Part shown: positions 15,947 to 24,045 of the stretch, piece by piece
How positions within the stretch are numbered: the stretch's first letter is position 1
Layout: each line of letters opens with the position of its first letter
Assembly: GCA_016841965.1 (NCBI GenBank)
Contig: JAEANN010000017.1
Span: 62,001 to 126,000 of the forward strand
Direction: 5' to 3'
Length of the DNA stretch: 64,000 nucleotides
DNA from: Candidatus Roseilinea mizusawaensis
GTDB lineage: Bacteria > Chloroflexota > Anaerolineae > J036 > Brachytrichaceae
Translations under genes and position numbers: made by a program
Notes under the pieces: model-generated
What the model was told of the DNA's origin: nothing
The model's input: the letters and a program-made list of their open reading frames with translations, nothing else
Databases searched by the model: none

Positions 15947-16695
15947 CTCGCACTTCGACCCGGCCACACGCCGGCCAGGACTATCGCACCACCTACACCG
16001 ATCTGCTGCACGCGCTCAATCAGCCTGACTGCCCGGTGTGCCGGCTGGTTAATCAAGCTGTGCGCCAGCACGTGGATGTGTTTCTCTACGAACAACTGTT
16101 GGTTGTAGAAAGGCGCGATGAAATCCGCGCTGCGCGTGGGTTTTGCTCGATCCATGGGGCCATGCTGGTCGGCGGGCATGGTCGGATGCTCGGCGCGGCT
16201 ACGTTGCATCAGGACATCCTCAACGACGTTGTGCGACAGATTGACCGGGCTATGCGCCCCCCAATGTCTGCGCTGAAGCGTGCCTTTGCGCTTGGGCTGC
16301 GCGCTATGCTGCACAACGTCATGCGCGCCGTGCGCCCTCGCCGTATGTGTCCCTTGTGTGAATATGAGCGACGCCAGGAAGGCATTGTGCTGCGCGCGCT
16401 CGTCAACGATATCAATGATCCGGCGCTGCGCAGCGCGTTCGAGCGATCGGCCGGTCTGTGTCTGCCGCATTTGCAGATGGCCGTTGTTTTGCCGGATGTG
16501 CCGCCTGGCAATCAGGCTCGCCTGGTTGAACTCGAACGGGCCATTCTGGCCGGCCTAAAAGCAGAGCTGGACGAATATCTGTCCGCGCGCAATGCCTCAT
16601 ACGAGGGCGGGGCGATGGGCGCAGAGGCCGACGCGCCGTTGCGCGCCGTGCGACTGGTGTCGGGGCGCGTCGTGCATTCAGACGGGCGCACGTGA
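15943..16695 (+). CDS. CPxC-motif protein, DUF6062-like
   Basis: A 250-aa soluble protein starting at the GTG that overlaps the EIIC-EIID stop by four bases. It has two repeats of the same layout: CPVCRL near residue 30 with CSIHG near 67, and CPLCEYE near 133 with CLPHLQ near 173. Each could bind a zinc ion or Fe-S cluster through Cys and His. This resembles the DUF6062-type proteins seen in Chloroflexota and Firmicutes, of unknown function. Coupling suggests a joint role with the permease and MBL protein. Confidence 0.75.
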   Translation: MTRTSTRPHAGQDYRTTYTDLLHALNQPDCPVCRLVNQAVRQHVDVFLYEQLLVVERRDEIRAARGFCSIHGAMLVGGHGRMLGAATLHQDILNDVVRQIDRAMRPPMSALKRAFALGLRAMLHNVMRAVRPRRMCPLCEYERRQEGIVLRALVNDINDPALRSAFERSAGLCLPHLQMAVVLPDVPPGNQARLVELERAILAGLKAELDEYLSARNASYEGGAMGAEADAPLRAVRLVSGRVVHSDGRT

Positions 16696-16771
16696 TGCCG
16701 CCGGTGCGCCACACCGGCGCGGGGAGCTGACAGCAAGGCCGGCCCGGTAGGGTGGCAGCTTGGGCAAATAC

Positions 16772-16791
16772 GGCCAGACTCTCGCCTGGCC
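16772..16791 (-). terminator. Weak terminator after trpS
   Basis: GGCCAG and CTGGCC form a 6-bp stem just beyond the trpS stop. On the minus strand it is followed by GTATTTG, so the T-run is poor. Confidence 0.35.
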
Positions 16792-16796
16792 CTGGA

Positions 16797-17810
16797 TCAC
16801 GCCTCGTGTTTGGGCAATCCTGTCATGCGCCGCACGTCTTTCATCGTGGCGCGCGCGATCGCGCGGGCCTTTTCAGCGCCCTCACGCATCAGCCGTTTAA
16901 CCCGTTCGCGGTCGGCAGCAATGACCTCACGTCGCTGGCGCATCGCGCCGGTTAGTTCCACCAGCGCCTCAGCTACAGCTTCTTTCAGGGGTGCATAGCG
17001 GCGCGGGCCGTTTGCGTATTCGCGCTCAAAAGCCTGAGCAATGTCAAGCTTGCCACACGCGCGCAACAGGCCGATCAAGTTGAGCGCCCCGGCCCCTATC
17101 TCCGTGCCGGCCTCTCCCGTGTCCGTGACAGCCGAGCGCACTTTGGCGCGCACCGATTTCTCATCCTCGAACAGCCCCACATAGTGCTTGGGGCCAAGAC
17201 TCTTGCTCATCTTCCTTGTTGGGTCGGCCAGCGAGAGCAATTTGGGCGTCTCGGTCGAGAGCACAGCCGGCTCGGGAAAGTACTCGCCAAACTGCGTGTT
17301 GAAGCGACGCGCAATATCACGCGACAGCTCCAGATGCTGCTCCTGATCCTTGCCGACGGGCACCAGGCCGGCGCGATAAAGCAAAATATCGGCCGCTTGC
17401 AGCACCGGGTAGGTGAATAGGCCGGCCGAGATGAACGCATCCTGCTTGCCTTCCAGTTGCTCGGACTTGTCCTTGAACTGGGTCTGGCGCGTCAGGTCGC
17501 CATACGCGCACACACACCCCAGCACCCATGCCAGCTCGGTATGTTCTGGCGCCATCGACTGCACAAACACAATTGATTGCTCCGGGTCCAGGCCGGCCGC
17601 CAGTAGATCGATGAACATATTCTCGGTGTTCTGGCGCAGCGTGTGTGGGTCGTAAGGCATGGTCATGGCGTGCAGATCGACGACGCAATAAATGGGTTGG
17701 TACAGCTTGCTGTTCTGGATGCGCACCCAGTTGCTCACAGCGCCAAAGTAGTTGCCCAGGTGCAGTTCTCCGGTCGGTTGAATACCGGAAAAGACTGTGT
17801 TGTTGCTCAT
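16797..17810 (-). CDS. trpS: Tryptophanyl-tRNA synthetase
   Basis: A class I aminoacyl-tRNA synthetase of 337 aa that charges tRNA-Trp. It has the HIGH-equivalent PTGELHLGNYFGA near residues 12-24 and the KMSKS loop RKMSKSLG near 201. The length is typical of bacterial TrpRS. The ATG at 17810 has GAGGAG eight bases before it; the longer frame would translate the T-box terminator. A T-box leader lies directly upstream, so the gene should be induced when uncharged tRNA-Trp builds up. Confidence 0.97.
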   Translation of the reverse strand: MSNNTVFSGIQPTGELHLGNYFGAVSNWVRIQNSKLYQPIYCVVDLHAMTMPYDPHTLRQNTENMFIDLLAAGLDPEQSIVFVQSMAPEHTELAWVLGCVCAYGDLTRQTQFKDKSEQLEGKQDAFISAGLFTYPVLQAADILLYRAGLVPVGKDQEQHLELSRDIARRFNTQFGEYFPEPAVLSTETPKLLSLADPTRKMSKSLGPKHYVGLFEDEKSVRAKVRSAVTDTGEAGTEIGAGALNLIGLLRACGKLDIAQAFEREYANGPRRYAPLKEAVAEALVELTGAMRQRREVIAADRERVKRLMREGAEKARAIARATMKDVRRMTGLPKHEA

Positions 17811-18072
17811 CGCATGTCTCCTCAGAAAAATGAACTCGCCCGCCGCGGCAACGAAACCGTATTTCGCTGCCGAGGACGGGCGGTGCAAGTGCCGCTCGCG
17901 GTGCCACCTCGGTTGAGCGCGCTTTGACTGCGCCCCGCTTCACTATTCACCAGGGCCTGCCCTCGCCGGTTCCACTTCGCGCACCATGCCGGCATCGGCT
18001 TGCACCCACCGCCGACTCGCTGTCGCTTGCGCATGGCCCTACTTGTCACGGGTCGCCGGGACTATCCCTGGC
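17811..18072 (-). promoter_or_regulatory. T-box leader of trpS (tRNA-Trp-sensing)
   Basis: Read on the minus strand, the leader contains in order an AGTA loop-E element, the distal stem I motif GGTGGGTGCAAGCC, a candidate specifier TGG (17972-17974, in GAAGTGGAACC), the T-box core GAGGTGGCACCGCG (17897-17910), and a terminator hairpin (about 17828-17882) ending in TTCATTTTT. CCGAGG in the T-box can pair with CCTCGG of the terminator's 5' arm to form the antiterminator. The specifier matches Trp, the product of the gene. Confidence 0.9.
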
Positions 18073-18078
18073 GGCGAA

Positions 18079-18084
18079 ATTATA
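18079..18084 (-). promoter_or_regulatory. -10 box of the trpS T-box transcript
   Basis: TATAAT on the minus strand. No good -35 is seen. The -35 position falls at the end of the adjacent MITE-like element, whose TIR word CTGTCA lies there. Confidence 0.6.
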
Positions 18085-18093
18085 GCCGCGATT

Positions 18094-18293
18094 CCGGTTG
18101 CCTGACAGATTTCAAAACAGCGACTGATCGTCTGTGTCCGCTTAGCGGTTCGTCTCATCGCGGCGCGGGGCGCGCTGCGGGGTCAAATTGCCCAGCGCTT
18201 GCCGGCCTTGTCCTCGAGGCCGGCGACCGCGCGTAGTACGCGCGTAGTACGCGCGTAGTACGCGCGTAGAGTGCAAATCTGTCAGGCGACCGG
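18094..18293. mobile_element. MITE-like element, copy 1
   Basis: A 200-bp non-coding element bounded by 19-bp terminal inverted repeats (18094-18112 and 18275-18293, 18 of 19 matching) with core CCTGACAGATTT. Inside it carry an AAAACAG...CTGTGT stretch, a near-palindromic GGCC...TCCTCGAGGCC module and an 11-bp tandem repeat. A second, diverged copy lies in the opposite orientation at 42026-42261. No transposase gene or clear target-site duplication is seen. Confidence 0.75.
18229..18269. repeat. 11-bp tandem repeat inside MITE copy 1
   Basis: GCGCGTAGTAC occurs three times in perfect tandem (18229, 18240, 18251), plus an 8-base partial unit. It is absent from copy 2, so it expanded locally. 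Confidence 0.85.
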
Positions 18294-18481
18294 CTGCCAT
18301 TGCTCCTGAGCATACCGGCAGCAACAGCCCCGGCCCACCGTTCAGCAGCCCCGAATGCTGTCCTTACCAATCCCTCAGTTTTGTCCGCTAAAATGCTTAG
18401 CTATTCGTTCAGTCGCGCAGTGCGGCGGCGCGCTCTGAAGTGTGAGGCAAGTGTGATTCGCAAAATGCAGGTGAGGTAAGT

Positions 18482-20623
18482 ATGGCGAGCGTATCCAGGC
18501 CGGGCCGGCTGCCTGGTCCAAAATCCAGCCCGAAGAAAAAGATTGATATCCCCTACAACCGGCCGGGCAACCGCATCCGGCGCGCAATTAAGAGCTTCAT
18601 CACTATCACGCTGCTGATCAGCATTGCCTGGACATTGATTTCGCTGGCCACCATCGACGACGTATCGCTGAACATTGCCCTCAACATTCTGGGTGGCATT
18701 CTGCAGATTCTGATGTTCGTCATCACGGCGATGTTCGGCATCGTTGTGCAATTCGGCTTGTTGTTCTGGTTCCTGTCGCGCCCGCAGGTCGAAGTGATCC
18801 GCCCCGGTGATGACACCACGGTGACTTTCGACGACTACTGGGGCCAGCCCCAACTGGTGAAGTTGGTGAAGCAGTGGATGTCGCTGCTGCGAGACCGCAA
18901 AGACTTTGAGAAAATGGGCGGCAAGTACATCAGCGGCCTGCTGCTCTATGGCCCCCCCGGCACCGGCAAGACGATGCTGGCCAAAGCGATTGCCGGCGAA
19001 TCGGGTATGGCCTTCATCGCTGCGCAGGGCACCAGCTTCCAGGGCATGTTCTGGGGGATGGACATTTTGAAGGTGCTGCGCTTTTGCCGCATGGCTCGCC
19101 AGCTTGCCAAGAAATACGGCGCATGTGTGGCCTACATCGACGAGATTGACGCTGTGGGCATGAATCGCGGTGGCGTGCGCGGCGGCGGCCCAATGATGGG
19201 CAGCATGACGGGTTTTGGTCTGGGTATGTTTGCGCTCTCCACGCTGCTCAGCCAAATGGACGGCATGAACAACCTCACCTTCACCGAGAAGCTGATGCGC
19301 CGCCTCTACAAGCTCTTGGGCAAGAAGTATGATCCTCGGCGCAACTGGCATGTGATGTGGATGGGGAGCACCAACCGGCCTGATGTGCTCGACCCGGCCC
19401 TCACACGTTCCGGTCGGCTCGACACCAAGATTGCCGTTGACCCGCCCGATCGCGCCAGCCGCCGGCTGATCATCCAGGGCTATCTCAACCGCATCCAGCA
19501 CGATGAGACGGTGGATGTTGAGTCGATCGTGGCCGACACTGCCGGCATGACCCCGGCCGATATCTCCAACGCCATCACCAAAGATGCTGTGCGCATCGCT
19601 TTCTTCGACGGCCGGCGCAAAGTGTCGCAGAAGGACATCGACAAGGCGTTCATGGAGCAAACTATCGGGATGGAGACGCCGATCGAAGAGATGGATGAAG
19701 GCCAGCGGCGTGTGCTCGCCTATCACGAGGCCGGCCACGCGGTGGCCCAGTACTACGTGATGCCGGAGCAGAAGATCGTGCGCGCCACCATTGTTCGGCT
19801 ATCTACCGGCAGCCAGGGCCATGTGATGCCGGTCGACACCGTCGAACAACATGTCGAGCCGGTAGTGCGCTATGCCTATGACATCATCGTGTCGTTGGCC
19901 GGCCGCGCAGCAGAAAAGATCCTCACCGGCGAGATCTTCAACTCGGTCGGCGGCGACTATCGCAACGTGCAGTTCATGCTGTGGCGGCTGGCAGCATCTG
20001 GCTACTTTGGCCCCCGGCTGGCGATGGATGCCACCGGTGTGTTGTCCTCACAAGGCCCAGGGCCAGCCATCAGTAGCGACGGCAAGCTTGAAAAGTATTG
20101 GTTGCAGATGGAGGATGCCACAGAGAAACTGCTTCGCCAGCACTGGAAAGAAGTGACTGCTGTGGCAGAAGAGTTGTTGCTTAAAAACACCCTGAACGGC
20201 AAGGAGGTCGTGGAATTGATCGAGGCGAACCAGACGCCGGAGGCGCTGCTCAACAGTGACATTATTCCCAAGACGCTCGCTGCGATGCGCGCGCAGGCGC
20301 TGGCTGAGATCCGTAACCGAGGCAATGGTGCGTCAAATGGTGTCTCAAACGGGCGCGCCCTCAACCTGCCGAGTGCTTACAATGGATCAAGCTCTGTCGC
20401 TCAGGATGGGCAGTCTGTCCTCGACCATACCCCACCCGGCGAAGAGGTGCTTGTGATTAACGGCGCGGCCAACGGCGCCGGCGCGACCGACTATGTCACA
20501 CCGCAGCCGGTTGACAACGATCGCCCGCCGGTCGAGCCGGTGCTGATCAGCGACAATCGCGGCAGTTATCAACCCAAACTGGTGGACGAGGGCCAACGCG
20601 ATGGCGAGGCTGACCAAAAGTAG
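18482..20623 (+). CDS. FtsH-like membrane AAA+ metalloprotease
   Basis: A 713-aa protein with two N-terminal membrane helices (about 35-58 and 65-98) and an AAA module with Walker A GPPGTGKT near 156-163, Walker B CVAYIDEIDAVG near 213-224 and SRH STNRPDVLDPALTRSGRLD. A peptidase domain has HEAGH (H415, E416, H419). It differs from housekeeping FtsH: the pore loop reads SFQGMFWG, there is an extra Gly/Met-rich and basic insert (about 225-290), and the C-terminal 100 residues are low complexity. The ATG has GAGGTAAG upstream; TAAAAT at 18389-18394 may be the -10. It is probably a paralogue rather than the essential FtsH. Confidence 0.9.
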   Translation: MASVSRPGRLPGPKSSPKKKIDIPYNRPGNRIRRAIKSFITITLLISIAWTLISLATIDDVSLNIALNILGGILQILMFVITAMFGIVVQFGLLFWFLSRPQVEVIRPGDDTTVTFDDYWGQPQLVKLVKQWMSLLRDRKDFEKMGGKYISGLLLYGPPGTGKTMLAKAIAGESGMAFIAAQGTSFQGMFWGMDILKVLRFCRMARQLAKKYGACVAYIDEIDAVGMNRGGVRGGGPMMGSMTGFGLGMFALSTLLSQMDGMNNLTFTEKLMRRLYKLLGKKYDPRRNWHVMWMGSTNRPDVLDPALTRSGRLDTKIAVDPPDRASRRLIIQGYLNRIQHDETVDVESIVADTAGMTPADISNAITKDAVRIAFFDGRRKVSQKDIDKAFMEQTIGMETPIEEMDEGQRRVLAYHEAGHAVAQYYVMPEQKIVRATIVRLSTGSQGHVMPVDTVEQHVEPVVRYAYDIIVSLAGRAAEKILTGEIFNSVGGDYRNVQFMLWRLAASGYFGPRLAMDATGVLSSQGPGPAISSDGKLEKYWLQMEDATEKLLRQHWKEVTAVAEELLLKNTLNGKEVVELIEANQTPEALLNSDIIPKTLAAMRAQALAEIRNRGNGASNGVSNGRALNLPSAYNGSSSVAQDGQSVLDHTPPGEEVLVINGAANGAGATDYVTPQPVDNDRPPVEPVLISDNRGSYQPKLVDEGQRDGEADQK

Positions 20624-20665
20624 CTTGCCCGCTGGCTTTTCACAAGCGGCGGATCATGCCTGATC

Positions 20666-21568
20666 ATGCAAGCGCTGGTGTTGTCTGGCGGGGGCAATCG
20701 CGGCCCGCTGCAAGTCGGCGCAATTCGCGCGTTGCTGGCAAACGGCGTCACACCGCAGATGATCGTCGGCTCGTCGGCCGGGGCGCTCAACGGCGTCTTT
20801 CTCGCTATCGAGCCGAACATGGCAGGGGCGGATCGTGTTGCGGAGATGTGGCGTGAAGCCGGCCGCCGCAAAGTGATTCACAGCGGGCCGCTGCAAACCA
20901 TCTGGCAGTTGTTGCGCGGCAGCGATCACGTGATGGACAACGCCGGCATGGCTGCCTTTATCCGATCCGTCCTGCCGCCCAACGTGCGCGTGTTTGGCGA
21001 TTTGAAACTGCCGTTCTACGTGACCATTGCGCACTGGATGACGCGCGCGCTGTATCTCTACGGCGACGATCCGCAGGGCGATCTGACCCAGGCGCTGGTG
21101 ACAAGCGCCGCGGTGCCGGGTTACTTCCCCCCCACATGGCACAACGGCGAAGCGTTTGTCGATGGGGGGCTGGTGTCGAATGTGCCGGCGCAAATTGCCG
21201 TGGCGCGTGGGGCGACCGAACTGTGGGTGGTCGATCTGGCCTACAGCACCGACCCGCCGCGCAAGCCGGGCAACAGCCTGTCCATCATTCGTCACGCGGT
21301 GTACCCGGCCCTGTACCGTGAGGCGCTGCTCGAACTGGAGTCGGTTGCTTTTCGCCCCGGCATTCGGCTGCATCACATCCCCATCTACGACTATCAGGAC
21401 GTGGCGCTGGGCGACTTTTCCGAAATCGAGACCATGCTGGAACTCGGCGCGCAGGTAGCCCGTAAATATCTGGAACGGCCAGAGCCGAATGTCATCCGCT
21501 ACCCCCGCAAGTTCATGGCCGACGAATTGCCCCCCGGCCCGCCAGGAGCAAAGCCGTTCGTTGGATAG
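20666..21568 (+). CDS. Patatin-like phospholipase
   Basis: A 300-aa predicted acyl hydrolase with the Ser-Asp dyad of patatins: oxyanion loop SGGGNRGPLQVGA near 7-19, nucleophile elbow GSSAG near 36-40, and DGGLVSNVP near 167-175. It has no signal peptide, so it is probably cytoplasmic or peripheral and acts on membrane lipids. It follows the FtsH-like gene by 42 bases and may share its transcript. Its end faces hemW with 11 bases between. Confidence 0.9.
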   Translation: MQALVLSGGGNRGPLQVGAIRALLANGVTPQMIVGSSAGALNGVFLAIEPNMAGADRVAEMWREAGRRKVIHSGPLQTIWQLLRGSDHVMDNAGMAAFIRSVLPPNVRVFGDLKLPFYVTIAHWMTRALYLYGDDPQGDLTQALVTSAAVPGYFPPTWHNGEAFVDGGLVSNVPAQIAVARGATELWVVDLAYSTDPPRKPGNSLSIIRHAVYPALYREALLELESVAFRPGIRLHHIPIYDYQDVALGDFSEIETMLELGAQVARKYLERPEPNVIRYPRKFMADELPPGPPGAKPFVG

Positions 21569-21579
21569 CGAGCGTTCGT

Positions 21580-22740
21580 TCACACAAAAGACATCATCAC
21601 CTGATTGCTTAGGAAGCGCCCTCTAGGGGTGAGGCGCGCGCGATCAGGCAGCAGTTCGAGCAGGCCCTTTGCCTGGCCGGCCCGCAGTTGCTCGCCAAAC
21701 ACCTCGCGTATGTCCACACCATGCCGCTGGGCAAAGCGCGCATAGGAGACGCCCTCTTGCAGCAAGCGCAACCCCATCATCATTGTCTCCCCGCGCGACG
21801 TGCGTTCATCGATGTCTTCGCTGCCCATCTCGACCGACGCGCTACGTTCGATGCGCGCGATGTAGTCGGCGGGACGGCGTATGTTCCACCAGCGCCGGCG
21901 AATGGATGACGAGTGCGCCCCAGGGCCGAAGCCCAGGTACGGCTCGTTGCGCCAGTAGATGAGATTGTGCGCGCATTCACGGCCCGGCCTGCACCAGTTG
22001 GAAATCTCATAGTGCACATAGCCGGCCTGGCCCAGCATCTCCTCCGCCAGATCGTACATGTCGGCTGCCGCGTCGGGGTCTGGGTAGGGAACCTCGCCGC
22101 GCCGTACCCAGTCATGCAGGGGGGTGCCATGCTCGACGGTCAGCGCATAGAGTGAAATATGATCGGGCTGCAAAGGCAGCGCCGCGTTCAAGGTGCGTCG
22201 CCATGAATCAAGGGACTGATGCGGCAACCCAAAGATCAGATCGAAACTGACATTGTCGAAGCCGGCTGTGCGGGCAGCCTTCACGGCTGCGATGACATCG
22301 ACAAAGCCATGTTCGCGGCCCAACATCCGCAACTCGCCGGGGTCGGCGCTTTGCGCACCAAAGCTGAGTCGGTTGACGCCCTCGGCCTGCAGCGCGCGCA
22401 GGTAGGCCAGGTCGATCGTGCCGGGATTGCATTCGACGGTGATCTCGGCGTCATCAGGCAGATCGAACGTCTCGCGGCAGGCGTGGATGGCTTCACCCAG
22501 TTGCGCCGGCTGCAGAATGGAGGGCGTGCCGCCGCCAAAGAAGATTGTGGCTGCGCGGGGTGGCACGCCAGCGCCTGTGTGGACCAGATGGGGAGACTGG
22601 CCGGCTGCCCTGATTTCGCAGCACAGAGCACGCACATACGATTCGTGCAGGTTTTCCATGCCGACATAGGTATTGAAGTCGCAGTACGAACAGCGCGACC
22701 GGCAGAAGGGGATGTGCAGATATAGACCGAGGGGGAGCAT
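21580..22740 (-). CDS. hemW: Radical SAM heme chaperone HemW
   Basis: A 386-aa member of the HemN/HemW class. The radical SAM cluster motif is CRSRCSYC (CX3CX2C) near residues 13-20, followed by FFGGGTPS near 68-75 and SFGAQS, all typical. The extra cysteine that marks true oxygen-independent coproporphyrinogen oxidase HemN is not evident, so HemW (heme delivery to respiratory proteins) is the better name. The 5' end runs straight into a 7-bp repeat tract. Confidence 0.92.
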   Translation of the reverse strand: MLPLGLYLHIPFCRSRCSYCDFNTYVGMENLHESYVRALCCEIRAAGQSPHLVHTGAGVPPRAATIFFGGGTPSILQPAQLGEAIHACRETFDLPDDAEITVECNPGTIDLAYLRALQAEGVNRLSFGAQSADPGELRMLGREHGFVDVIAAVKAARTAGFDNVSFDLIFGLPHQSLDSWRRTLNAALPLQPDHISLYALTVEHGTPLHDWVRRGEVPYPDPDAAADMYDLAEEMLGQAGYVHYEISNWCRPGRECAHNLIYWRNEPYLGFGPGAHSSSIRRRWWNIRRPADYIARIERSASVEMGSEDIDERTSRGETMMMGLRLLQEGVSYARFAQRHGVDIREVFGEQLRAGQAKGLLELLPDRARLTPRGRFLSNQVMMSFV

Positions 22741-22750
22741 GGTGGGGAAT

Positions 22751-22834
22751 CAGAACACAGAGTACAGAGTACAGAGTACAGAGTACAGAGTAGAGAGTAC
22801 AGAGTTCAGAGTTCAGAGTTCAGAGTACAGAGTA
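22751..22834. repeat. Twelve-unit 7-bp tandem tract
   Basis: Exactly twelve consecutive heptamers, mostly CAGAGTA or CAGAGTT (first unit CAGAACA, one GAGAGTA), run from 22751 to 22834 without phase loss. Its right edge coincides with the point where the DUF2071 remnant loses homology. Confidence 0.95.
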
Positions 22835-23114
22835 CGATGTAGGTGCGCGCGTTCAACTCTGGAAAGGCGGACAACCAGGGCAGCGCCGGCAGGAGACGCG
22901 GGCGAATACCGCTCATGCGAAACGGCACGATGCCTAGCCATGCCTGCCCGTCGAACGTGTCGAGTGTCAAACCCGGCGGAATCAGGAGGCGCAGAGCGTC
23001 GGGTGGTATCGGCCAATGGGCAAACAACAGATCGCGCCAGACCTGTCGCATCAGCCACGGCGTGGTTGGCGGCGGGTACGAGCGATGATCAGCCGGTATT
23101 CTCCAATCGGACAC
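22833..23114 (-). pseudogene. DUF2071 protein, 3' end lost at a repeat tract
   Basis: From a GTG at 23114 the minus strand encodes about 94 residues with the family's conserved opening, including RQVWRDLLFAHWP, IPPGLTLDTFDGQAWLGIVP, FRMSGIRPR and FPELNARTYI. Intact DUF2071 (YqjF-type) proteins are about 230-250 aa. Here the frame passes at RTYIV directly into the CAGAGTA tract and ends as a junk tail. More than half of the protein is therefore missing. The remaining part has no internal stop, so the loss may be recent. Confidence 0.75.
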
Positions 23115-23262
23115 TGCGCTGATTGTGCCACATGCAAATCGCGCCCCTTGCGCGATGGCATCAAAAACTGCCGGCCGGCTTTTCGCAAAAGCCCCTTGAC
23201 GGATCAGAACAAATGTTCTATACCTGGGCCGTCTGCTCAACACCAATTGCGGAGGCGATTCC

Positions 23263-24045
23263 ATGCGATCACGAGACAGCTTGGCCGATACGCCGGTCAC
23301 ACTGGGCGATCTGATGCGCTCGCAGCGGCGCGATGCGCTGAAAGCGGCGGCGATGTTCATGGCGGTGGCGCTGTATGGCGCCGTCTTGTTGTATACCGGT
23401 GTGCACAACTTCAACCTGATGAGTCGGACCGTGGCGCCCGATCAGCAGTTGTTTGCCATCACAGCGTTGTTGTGTCTGGAAGGTGCGGCGATTTTCCTGC
23501 CGTTGGCCATTCACTTCTGGCTGGCTCCTGGGCCACAGCGGCTGGTGGGGTATTTGCTCTACGCGGCCAACTTCACCATCGTGGTGCTGAACACCATTCT
23601 GGACGCGATGACCAATCGGGCGGAGGCAATGCCGGACTGGCTGCATCTGTATGCCACTTTCATCGTGCCGGCCACGCCGGTGTTGATCGGCGTGGGCATT
23701 GCCTTCATTTTCATCCTGGATCCATCCAAGAAGATTCATGACGCACGCGCGGCAGCCGAGGCGGCGTCGATGGACGCGATGGCGCTGCACATGCGCGAGG
23801 CGGCCAATCGCGACGATGTCAATCAGGCTATTCGCATGGCGGCGCTGAAAGACATGCAGGAAGCTACAGGCCGCGTGGTTGGGGTGCGCCCGAAAGGATT
23901 GCCGGCGCCCAAACGCGCCACACAGGCGAAAACGTCGCGCAAGTCGACGCGCAGTGAGGTGACGGTTTTCAATGCCGGCCCGCGCGATATGCCTGAGCTT
24001 GCTGAGCCGGGCAAGCCGCGCAGCCGCAAGCGCGCCGGCGGCTAG
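23263..24045 (+). CDS. Four-helix membrane protein with basic tail
   Basis: A 260-aa protein with hydrophobic helices at residues about 28-48, 64-84, 92-112 and 128-148. It ends in a long, positively charged cytoplasmic tail (about 155-260) rich in Ala, Lys and Arg. GGAGG lies seven bases before the ATG at 23263. I do not recognise a family. A histone-like Lys/Arg tail also occurs on the MBL protein at 13251. Its end overlaps the converging yqeB-like gene by four bases. Confidence 0.7.
   Translation: MRSRDSLADTPVTLGDLMRSQRRDALKAAAMFMAVALYGAVLLYTGVHNFNLMSRTVAPDQQLFAITALLCLEGAAIFLPLAIHFWLAPGPQRLVGYLLYAANFTIVVLNTILDAMTNRAEAMPDWLHLYATFIVPATPVLIGVGIAFIFILDPSKKIHDARAAAEAASMDAMALHMREAANRDDVNQAIRMAALKDMQEATGRVVGVRPKGLPAPKRATQAKTSRKSTRSEVTVFNAGPRDMPELAEPGKPRSRKRAGG

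Noticed and set aside
16797-18072. Longer trpS start reaching into the leader
   Set aside because: Would translate the T-box terminator hairpin; GAGGAG and homology fix the start at 17810.
18401-19738. A 445-codon minus-strand frame
   Set aside because: Antisense to the FtsH-like AAA gene and without any family feature.
22751-22834. Possible CRISPR array
   Set aside because: Units are 7 bp with no spacers; no repeat-spacer structure of 25-40 bp exists anywhere in the window.
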